A stretch of DNA of 15,845 bases from Lachnospiraceae bacterium (GTDB lineage: Bacteria > Bacillota > Clostridia > Lachnospirales > Lachnospiraceae). Below the pieces are notes generated by a model that was not told where the DNA came from, did no database searches, and saw nothing but the letters and a program-made list of their open reading frames with translations. Below, piece after piece: positions 1-6,001 of the stretch. The position numbers and the translations under genes are program-made. The DNA lies in contig VSNJ01000094.1 of the NCBI GenBank assembly GCA_009774235.1, forward strand, positions 1 to 15,845. The letters are read 5' to 3'. Every line of letters begins with the position of its first letter. The stretch's first letter is position 1.

Positions 1-95
1 ATAAATATACAAAACCAAGCTTAAATTACTATTTGTATAGAATACTAGGACTTGTTTGAAAATCGCTTTTTAATTGTCAAACACGCCCTGGCATA
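1..95. other. Non-coding end of window after the last gene
   Basis: This AT-rich stretch follows the stop codon of the last minus-strand gene. I see no coding region. A weak 7-bp inverted repeat (53-59 with 77-83, 17-nt loop) lies here, but no T-tract follows it on either strand, so I do not call a terminator. On the minus strand a perfect TTGACA lies next to this repeat, but no acceptable -10 hexamer sits 16-18 bases further on. In Bacillus the gene after sigD-swrB is rpsB; whether that holds here is outside the window. Confidence 0.5.
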
Positions 96-1058
96 TCAGC
101 TTGCCTTATACATATCTATTACAAATTTCACTTCGCCCTGTCCTATACTTAGCATCTTAGATATTTCAAGTATAGAACGTCCTTTTTTGTATAATTCTAT
201 TATTTCATCATTATGGTTGGTATTATTGATTTCCGTTTCTAACATTGCCTTGTCTATTTCAGTTACACCAAAATTCCCATATAGTTTATATCCATAGTTA
301 TCAATATTTGCATTTTCCTGTCCTGCCAGTGAAATATATGGCTTGTCTGTTTCAGGTTCTGCAGCATTATTATTTACTGTTACATCATTTTCTATCTCTG
401 TAGTATTGTCTTCCACACTGGAATTCTGCATATCTAATTCTTTCATAAGCCCGTTTTCTGTTATCTCTGAAGACAGATTTATACCACTATTAAAACCTGC
501 CATATCAAGAACTTCCCCAGTTCCTTCTGGAACAGTATAAAACCTCTGCTCCTGCCGGCTTCCATTCCTTGTACCGCCAAGTGTTTCCAGTTCAAGACCT
601 TTCTTTACCTCATCAGCTTCTTCTAACCGCCTTTTAAGCTCCTGGTACTGCATTGCAATTTCATCCCTGATATCTGCACGTGTTATATCAGCATCATGTA
701 CAAGGTCTTTAATTTCTTTTTCTTTTTCATTCAGCATATCATATAAAAACACTGTTTCTGAATGGTTTTTTTCCATTTTTTCTAAAATCTGCTGTGAATA
801 CTCACTAAGACCCATTATCTTTTCATTTAATATCTGGCCAAGCTTATTGTCTGTACTGTCAATTGCCTCTTCTGCTTTTACCTGGATATCTGTATTATAC
901 TTCTTATTAGCATTTTCTATTTTTTTAAGCATTTCCTCAAGTTCTTCTTTTGTAATGCCCCCGCCAGCAGGGGCACTATTATTATTACCTGATATACGGA
1001 AGCTCAAAAACACTGCACCAATACCAACCAAAACCATTATTATTTCTAAAACTACCAT
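96..1058 (-). CDS. Membrane-anchored coiled-coil protein in the SwrB (YlxL) position
   Basis: This is a 320-residue protein of uncertain function. Residues 2-21 form one hydrophobic segment, likely an N-terminal anchor with the rest in the cytoplasm. Residues about 35-150 are rich in Glu, Lys and Leu and look like a long coiled coil. Residues about 155-280 are Asn- and Glu-rich and probably flexible. The last 40 residues (IIELYKKGRSILEISKMLSI onward) look like a compact helix-turn-helix module. Anchor, coiled coil, short C-terminal helical domain and position downstream of sigD all recall Bacillus SwrB/YlxL, which promotes flagellar basal-body maturation, but I infer this from layout rather than clear identity. 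An upstream GTG at 1070 opens the frame; I prefer the ATG at 1058 because GTGGAG lies 6-7 bases before it. It is probably the last gene of the operon. Confidence 0.75.
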   Translation of the reverse strand: MVVLEIIMVLVGIGAVFLSFRISGNNNSAPAGGGITKEELEEMLKKIENANKKYNTDIQVKAEEAIDSTDNKLGQILNEKIMGLSEYSQQILEKMEKNHSETVFLYDMLNEKEKEIKDLVHDADITRADIRDEIAMQYQELKRRLEEADEVKKGLELETLGGTRNGSRQEQRFYTVPEGTGEVLDMAGFNSGINLSSEITENGLMKELDMQNSSVEDNTTEIENDVTVNNNAAEPETDKPYISLAGQENANIDNYGYKLYGNFGVTEIDKAMLETEINNTNHNDEIIELYKKGRSILEISKMLSIGQGEVKFVIDMYKAS

Positions 1059-1090
1059 TATATTCTCCACTCATCTTTCTAAAATGTATT

Positions 1091-1411
1091 TCAGACTTTC
1101 ATATCAAAGAGCCTGCCCTGTAACGGGTTTACTGCCTGCTTTTCCTCATTCTCTTCTGTCTTGTCTTTTTTAGATGTCCTGGTCTGCATCTTTTTCTTCT
1201 GTTTGCCTTTTTTGCGCTCTTCATTGCGCAGCTCCTCGTTATCTACATCTTTACGGCGTATAGTAGTTTCTGATTCATGCCTTACTTCCTGCTGGAATGT
1301 CATGGCAACCTGTTGCTGTTCATTGTTAAGTTTAGTCTGTTCTGCTGCCTGTATATGTGATACTTCCTGTGATTTAGGCGGCATTGCAATATAATCAATT
1401 GTTAAGGACAT
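1091..1411 (-). CDS. Small charged hypothetical protein
   Basis: I do not recognise this 106-residue protein. The N-terminal third (MSLTIDYIAMPPKSQEVSH) is mildly hydrophobic, the middle is Gln- and Glu-rich (QTKLNNEQQQ), residues about 52-92 are strongly charged and Lys/Glu-rich and probably disordered or helical, and the C-terminus ends in a more ordered-looking NPLQGRLFDMKV. No signal peptide or membrane segment is visible. The frame opens at 1429, but the ATG at 1411 has AAAGGGGGA at good spacing, so that start is chosen; the AAAGGGGG would otherwise be coding. It sits between fapA (57-bp gap) and the SwrB-position gene (32-bp gap), which suggests an accessory role in flagellar assembly or regulation. 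That role is inference only. Confidence 0.7.
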   Translation of the reverse strand: MSLTIDYIAMPPKSQEVSHIQAAEQTKLNNEQQQVAMTFQQEVRHESETTIRRKDVDNEELRNEERKKGKQKKKMQTRTSKKDKTEENEEKQAVNPLQGRLFDMKV

Positions 1412-1430
1412 ATTAAATCCCCCTTTCATT

Positions 1431-1452
1431 TATCTGGCTGATATCTGGCTGA
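1431..1452. repeat. 11-bp tandem duplication in the gap after fapA
   Basis: The unit TATCTGGCTGA occurs twice in direct tandem (1431-1441 and 1442-1452) in the 57-bp gap between the fapA stop and the next start codon. It is probably a replication-slippage duplication. I see no link to a known regulatory site. Confidence 0.8.
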
Positions 1453-1468
1453 TATTATGCAAGACATG

Positions 1469-3076
1469 TTATATACCACGGATACGTATATCTGCACCTT
1501 CACGCACAAATGCACTATGTTGTGTTTCAGTATGTATATAAGATACAACATTTGATATAGTTAATTTTACACCTGGATAAGCTATATCTTCAACTATTAT
1601 TTTCCCTCCGCCTGCATGTTTGTCAAGCTCTGCCTCCAGTATCTCATATTCCTGTGTATTTTCTTCTATTTCTGCATCTATTTCCTTTATCCTGGCACCA
1701 TTTGACTTAAGAAGCTTCATCTTATCTTCATCAAGTGAACCCTTTGCCTTAAGGCGCTTCTGCAATATCTGCACATTTTGAAGTATCTTATCTTTCTCAT
1801 CACTTAAAAGTTCTATGTTTTTTTCAATCGCATGGTAACGGTCCATTATAGTAGGGTCAAGACCTACTTCAAGCTCTGTCTGTGTACCCATAGAAGAACC
1901 GGCAGTTTTAGTTTCAATTCTTGTTGCAGACCTTACTTTTCCGCCAGCAATAAGGCCTCTTTTACCATGTACCTCTATTGCATCCTGTGCTATAACATCA
2001 CTGTGCATAATTGCATCAGATATAATTTTTCCACCACTTGTCACTTTTGAACTTTCTATAAAGTTTGATATAACATCACCCTGGGCCTCCATATTTCCTT
2101 TGCCCATACCCTGGATTCCTCTTTTCAGAACTATTTTGCCGCCAGCAACCAGGTTTGCACCCTCTACAGCGCCATTAACTGTTATATCACCTGTCGCATG
2201 GACTGTATATCCTGAAAGGACATTTCCTTTTACTTCAACACTTCCGTCATAATCAATATCACCTGTTGAAGGTCCTACATCAGCAGGGACTTCATATACA
2301 TTTGAAACAAATACTGTATCATCTACAAGTGTAACATTTCCTGAAACTTCAGAATACATTTCAAGTTTATCATCTGAAAGGTGTATATGCTTGCCATGTT
2401 TTAATGTAAGGTTAATTACTTTAGCAGGTTTAACTGGCATACCACATACGTCTATGCCATCTGTTCCATAATCTGCTGGTGTAAGTTTTGCAAGCAGCTG
2501 CCCCTCCTGGACACGTTCAATCATATCCAGCTTATGGAAATCAACACTTCCATCTTCTGCCATCTGCGGGGTATTTGTTTTATTTACATCAAAATTATAT
2601 TCAATGCTGGCACTCCTGCCTTGTACAGGAAGCTGTGCCTTTGCTATCAATATATCAGTACAATAAAGCCTTCCTTTTAAAACTGCTTTCATGTTGTTTT
2701 CAATAATTCCATATTTTATTCCATTCTGTTCTACAAGATTTGCCAGGTCTTTTAAATCCAGGCGCTTTCCTTCATTGGAAGGGGGAAATAACCTTAACTT
2801 TGCCATATATCTCTGTACATCAATAGTAATAAGTGCGTATTCATTCTCTGGAAGCTTTTTTTCACCAGTAATTTTCATTATGGCATTTGGTTCTTCTGCT
2901 GCTGCTTCTACAAATTTTTTAATAACTGAAACATCTATATCACTATATTGTTTTTTGGCCAGGTATGTTAATATATCATCACTTTTTAATGGCATGCCAC
3001 CATCTACAGCAGGATAAGCTTTAAGATATGTTCCATCTTCTTTATGTATTAACTGGAAAAATGCGTTTCTTTTCAT
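1469..3076 (-). CDS. fapA: FapA family protein (DUF342)
   Basis: A 535-residue protein of the DUF342 / 'flagellar assembly protein A' family, often encoded near flagellar genes in Firmicutes; its biochemical role is poorly defined. After a mixed alpha/beta N-terminal region (about 1-180), residues about 180-240 carry the typical turn-rich segment (GTDGIDVCGMPVKP). Residues about 270-400 hold repeated Gly/Val-rich strands (GSVEVKGNVLSGYTVHATGD, VEGANLVAGGKIVLKRGI, VTSGGKIISDAI) that look like a right-handed beta-helix, as in polymer-forming cytoskeletal-type proteins. Residues about 410-495 are a charged coiled coil, and a short beta-rich tail follows. The length fits the family. The ATG has a GGGGG ribosome site. 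It follows sigD after an 83-bp gap that contains a strong hairpin. The family call is firm; a specific flagellar function is inferred from context. Confidence 0.9.
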   Translation of the reverse strand: MKRNAFFQLIHKEDGTYLKAYPAVDGGMPLKSDDILTYLAKKQYSDIDVSVIKKFVEAAAEEPNAIMKITGEKKLPENEYALITIDVQRYMAKLRLFPPSNEGKRLDLKDLANLVEQNGIKYGIIENNMKAVLKGRLYCTDILIAKAQLPVQGRSASIEYNFDVNKTNTPQMAEDGSVDFHKLDMIERVQEGQLLAKLTPADYGTDGIDVCGMPVKPAKVINLTLKHGKHIHLSDDKLEMYSEVSGNVTLVDDTVFVSNVYEVPADVGPSTGDIDYDGSVEVKGNVLSGYTVHATGDITVNGAVEGANLVAGGKIVLKRGIQGMGKGNMEAQGDVISNFIESSKVTSGGKIISDAIMHSDVIAQDAIEVHGKRGLIAGGKVRSATRIETKTAGSSMGTQTELEVGLDPTIMDRYHAIEKNIELLSDEKDKILQNVQILQKRLKAKGSLDEDKMKLLKSNGARIKEIDAEIEENTQEYEILEAELDKHAGGGKIIVEDIAYPGVKLTISNVVSYIHTETQHSAFVREGADIRIRGI

Positions 3077-3125
3077 ATATTATACCCCCATTTTCAAACT
3101 GTTATCCTGGCAAATACTTTTAACA

Positions 3126-3170
3126 GGAACATATAAGCACAAACAATAACTGCCTGTGCTTATATGTTCC
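3126..3170 (-). promoter_or_regulatory. 15-bp perfect hairpin overlapping the sigD stop codon
   Basis: The arms 3126-3140 and 3156-3170 are exact reverse complements (GGAACATATAAGCAC) around a 15-nt loop. The sigD stop codon TAA (3160-3162) lies inside the arm transcribed first. On the minus strand the stem is followed by TGTTAAAAGTATTT rather than a clean run of Ts, so a classical intrinsic terminator is not certain. It could be a partial terminator that lowers readthrough from sigD into fapA, an RNA-stabilising 3' stem, or a processing site. The structure is directly visible; its function is inferred. Confidence 0.75.
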
Positions 3171-3936
3171 AGATTCCAAAAACTCCCATGTTTTCTTTTC
3201 CAAGTTTTTCCCTCATCTTCTTTAGGGACTTTGTGTGCAGCTGTGAAACACGTGATTCCGACACACCCAGAATATTACTTATCTCTTTTAATGTAAGTTC
3301 CTCAAAATAATAGAATGCAATTACTTTCTGCTCATTTTCATTAAGGCTGTTTATTGCCTCTGCAAGCATCCTCTTAAGTTCCTGCCGCTCAACGACCTGT
3401 TCTGGCTGTTCAAACCTTGGTTTATTGCCAGTTTCAACCCTTACTTCACTTCCCTGTTCAAGATATTCATCAAGTGAGACAAGATTTGCAATCTGTGTCT
3501 GGTTAATAAGGCCATCCAGTTCACTTTCTGGAATATCAAGTTCTTTTGACAACTCCTCATTTGTTGCAACACGCCCATGTTTAGCCTCAAAATCATGCAT
3601 AGCCTGGTCAAGCTTCTTCTGCTTCTGCCGGAGTGTCCTTGGAATCCAGTCCATTTTCCTTATCTGGTCTAAGATTGAACCTCTTATCCGCAGGCTTGCG
3701 TAAGTTTCAAATTTCACACCTTTTGTAAGTTCAAATTTATCAATAGCATCTATCAGCCCAAAAATACCATATCCAACTAAATCATCATATTCAACAGTAT
3801 ACCCAAGATACATCCCAAGCCTTCCTGCTACAATTTTAACAAGCCCTGAGTATTCTATAATTAACTGTCCGCGTATCTGTGGGCTTCTTGTCCTCATATA
3901 CTCTTCCCATAAACTATTTCTACTCTTTTCATCCAT
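3160..3936 (-). CDS. sigD: Flagellar RNA polymerase sigma factor SigD/FliA (sigma-28)
   Basis: A 258-residue sigma-70-family factor of the FliA/SigD/WhiG group, which directs RNA polymerase to late flagellar and chemotaxis promoters. Region 2 is clear at about residues 28-105 (YDDLVGYGIFGLIDAIDKF, then FETYASLRIRGSILDQIRKM and DWIPRTLRQ, the typical FliA signature). Region 3 follows (about 110-165, ATNEELSKELDIPESEL), and region 4 is at about 200-250 (LNENEQKVIAFYYFEELTLK, then ISNILGVSESRVSQLHTKSL with the recognition helix). The length is normal for the family. The ATG has GGGGTG about 10 bases upstream, a slightly long spacing. As in Bacillus, the gene follows cheC-cheD near the end of the fla/che operon; here a small membrane-protein gene intervenes. 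No anti-sigma gene flgM is in the window. Confidence 0.97.
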   Translation of the reverse strand: MDEKSRNSLWEEYMRTRSPQIRGQLIIEYSGLVKIVAGRLGMYLGYTVEYDDLVGYGIFGLIDAIDKFELTKGVKFETYASLRIRGSILDQIRKMDWIPRTLRQKQKKLDQAMHDFEAKHGRVATNEELSKELDIPESELDGLINQTQIANLVSLDEYLEQGSEVRVETGNKPRFEQPEQVVERQELKRMLAEAINSLNENEQKVIAFYYFEELTLKEISNILGVSESRVSQLHTKSLKKMREKLGKENMGVFGIWNI

Positions 3937-3982
3937 AGAACAGCTGCACCCCTTTTACTGGTATTTCTGTAATATCATCCTA

Positions 3983-4273
3983 TCAGACCTGGTTATTCTC
4001 TGGTATATCAGAAGATATTTCTATATCATCATCATCAAGGTCATGCAGGACTTCAGCCTGGCCATCTGTTTCATCAAGCTTCATAACTGTATTTATATCT
4101 TTAACATGCCCTATTATCCTTCTTGCAATACAGCCAATTATGTAAAAAATTATTAAAGTTGCCAGAAGGACTTTAAGGGAATACAATGTATCCATACCCC
4201 TGGCTATACAAACAATACATACAACTGCCCCTGCTAACAGGGTAATAACTTTAGGAATAAAATCTGTTTTCAC
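3983..4273 (-). CDS. Small two-TM membrane protein between cheD and sigD
   Basis: I do not recognise this 96-residue protein. Two hydrophobic segments are visible, at about residues 7-24 and 33-50, separated by a short RGMDTLYS turn. A basic stretch (ARRIIGHVK) follows, then an acidic cytoplasmic-looking tail (HDLDDDDIEISSDIPENNQV). By the positive-inside rule both termini should be cytoplasmic. The frame extends upstream to a TTG at 4294, but GGGAGG lies seven bases before the GTG at 4273, so that start is chosen. Gaps to cheD (44 bp) and sigD (46 bp) place it in the operon. Context suggests a motility link, but the sequence shows no known domain. Confidence 0.75.
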   Translation of the reverse strand: MKTDFIPKVITLLAGAVVCIVCIARGMDTLYSLKVLLATLIIFYIIGCIARRIIGHVKDINTVMKLDETDGQAEVLHDLDDDDIEISSDIPENNQV

Positions 4274-4317
4274 AAAAAAGCCTCCCATTGCCAACTATAT
4301 ATGTCCACAAACTAATA

Positions 4318-4803
4318 TTATATAGTCCTTACTTCTTTTCCTACTGCTTTTATTACAAAATCCCCAGTTTCAGGATAAAATTCAACTGTACGTCCAAAAT
4401 TAAGCCCTGTATCTTCTGCCAGTATACGTATTCCAAGTGAACCAAGCTTTGCTTTGACAGCTTCTACATTCCTCTGCCCAACTCTTAACATATCATTATT
4501 GGAACTAAATGCAAACATCTGTGCCCCACCTGCTATTTTTGCTGTCAGTGCCTGTTTTCTTGCTCCCTCTTTTACAAGCAGCTGTATCAGCATATCTATC
4601 CCTGTATCGGCAAATTTAGCTCTGTTCTGGTTCTGTCTTACCTTTGTGCTGTCCGGAAGCATAATATGCGCTAAACCTGCAATCTGCGTGGTTTTATCAT
4701 ACAACGCAATTCCTACACAAGAGCCAAGGCCAAGTGTAGTTATTGCATCCGGTGAATGGCATATATTTAAATCTGCCATTCCGACTTTAATCATATTTGC
4801 CAT
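4318..4803 (-). CDS. cheD: Chemoreceptor glutamine deamidase CheD
   Basis: This 161-residue enzyme deamidates specific Gln residues on methyl-accepting chemotaxis receptors and, in Bacillus-type systems, binds CheC and stimulates its phosphatase activity. The family core is clear: T23, then GLGSCVGIALYD with the catalytic Cys at residue 29, AGLAHIMLPDS with the His at residue 46 (the same 17-residue Cys-His distance as in Thermotoga CheD), and KIAGGAQMF further on. The ATG has AGGTGA at suitable spacing. It follows cheC by 37 bp, the usual pairing. No key residue is missing. Confidence 0.97.
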   Translation of the reverse strand: MANMIKVGMADLNICHSPDAITTLGLGSCVGIALYDKTTQIAGLAHIMLPDSTKVRQNQNRAKFADTGIDMLIQLLVKEGARKQALTAKIAGGAQMFAFSSNNDMLRVGQRNVEAVKAKLGSLGIRILAEDTGLNFGRTVEFYPETGDFVIKAVGKEVRTI

Positions 4804-4840
4804 TTCCTATCACCTATACCCCCTGCTTATAACAAACTAT

Positions 4841-5464
4841 TTACATTCCAAGTGAATTAAGCATAAGTTTATAAGACTCAATAGTAGGTATAAGAATAAA
4901 ATACCCACTTATATCTATATCCATATCCTTAAACCTTGACTCTATTAATAACGCCTTATCTCCCATTTTGCCAAATTCTATGGCAGGTACACTTAATATA
5001 GCCCCTGCCATATCTACTGCAAGATATGGTACAGAAGACGTTATCAGCATATTGGTAAGTGAAGAAATAGAAGATAAGTATGAACCTGCAATAATATTTC
5101 CAATCTCTTTTAATGCAGATTCTTCTATTTCATTAAACCCACCAACAGCAGGGGTAGGCGGCTGTCCACATCCCATAAGCTGGTTTACGAGCATATGGGC
5201 AGCTGCGCTTTCCAGCACAAACAGCATCATTCCATCAACATCACCTTCCAGTGAAAGCAAAATACCAGCAACCAGCGTCTCAGCACCACCAATAATTTCT
5301 GCAAGTTCATCAAAAGCAAGCATTGCAACATTTGGAACATTCATGTCTATACGTGCATTAATAAGCTGGGACAATGCAGTAGTTGCATTTCCCGCTCCGA
5401 TATTTCCAATCTCTGTCAGGACATCTAATTCTAAAATTTCATTATCTGGTTTATTTTCCTGCAC
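4841..5464 (-). CDS. cheC: CheY-P phosphatase CheC
   Basis: A 207-residue CheC-type phosphatase that removes phosphate from CheY-P and is activated by CheD. Both duplicated active-site helices are present: one in LDVLTEIGNIGAGNA (Glu18, Asn21) and one in EIEESALKEIGNIIAGS (Glu120, Asn123), each with the E-x2-N pair used for catalysis. It lacks the FliN-type C-terminal domain that would make it FliY. The longest frame starts at a GTG at 5473 that overlaps the ribosome site; I chose the GTG at 5464, five bases after AGAGGTGA. It lies 33 bp after cheW and 37 bp before cheD. Together the three suggest the Bacillus-like adaptation branch. CheY itself is encoded elsewhere. Confidence 0.95.
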   Translation of the reverse strand: MQENKPDNEILELDVLTEIGNIGAGNATTALSQLINARIDMNVPNVAMLAFDELAEIIGGAETLVAGILLSLEGDVDGMMLFVLESAAAHMLVNQLMGCGQPPTPAVGGFNEIEESALKEIGNIIAGSYLSSISSLTNMLITSSVPYLAVDMAGAILSVPAIEFGKMGDKALLIESRFKDMDIDISGYFILIPTIESYKLMLNSLGM

Positions 5465-5497
5465 AAAATTCACCTCTAAATTAGATGGGTATAACTA

Positions 5498-5986
5498 CTA
5501 TACCTCATCCTTACCCTCTCTGCCAACAATTACAGCTGAAATATTAAGTAAAGAAATCAAACCATCACTGCGTTTTCCAATTCCGCTCAAATATTGTATC
5601 ATAGGGTCTGACGGGTCTGATGTATCAGCCTTTTCTATTGAATTCCCGCCTAACGTAACTACTTCTTTAACCTCATCTACAATAATACCTATAGCAGACT
5701 GTGGCTCAAGCTTAATTATTATAATACGTGTAGCATTTGTATATTCATCAGGCTCAAGCTTAAATTTCAGACGCAGGCTCATAACAGGTATAATTTCACC
5801 ACGGAGGTTAATAACCCCCTTAAAATAGCGCTGTGCTTTTGGCACCCTTGTAATCCTCTGGTTCCTTACAATATTATCAACATATTTAATATCTATGCCA
5901 TAAAATTCTGTTCCAAGGCGGACAACTATATATTGCTTGCCTTCACTGGCTATTTCAAGATTTTGTATGTCATTTATTTCTTCCAT
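5498..5986 (-). CDS. cheW: Chemotaxis coupling protein CheW
   Basis: A 162-residue adaptor that links receptors to the kinase CheA in the membrane-associated signalling array. One CheW-like SH3-type double beta-barrel spans about residues 16-150. The conserved GVINLRGEIIPVMSL segment is present with its key Arg at residue 62, and AIGIIVDEVKEVV marks the second subdomain. The length is typical. The ATG has a GGGAGG site eight bases upstream, one of the strongest here. It starts 15 bp after cheA ends, which favours balanced production of the two array components. Confidence 0.97.
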   Translation of the reverse strand: MEEINDIQNLEIASEGKQYIVVRLGTEFYGIDIKYVDNIVRNQRITRVPKAQRYFKGVINLRGEIIPVMSLRLKFKLEPDEYTNATRIIIIKLEPQSAIGIIVDEVKEVVTLGGNSIEKADTSDPSDPMIQYLSGIGKRSDGLISLLNISAVIVGREGKDEV

Positions 5987-6001
5987 TACTTCTACCTCCC
6001 T

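Noticed and set aside
4606..4622. Minus-strand GCCGATA inside cheD, like a SigD -10
   Set aside because: The nearby TAAA is only about three bases away rather than about 15, and the bases encode conserved CheD residues.
4968..5828. Open frame of 286 codons on the plus strand
   Set aside because: It runs antisense to cheC and cheW, which are firmly identified. Its translation is low-complexity Ser/Ile/Pro-rich, typical of an antisense shadow, with no family resemblance.
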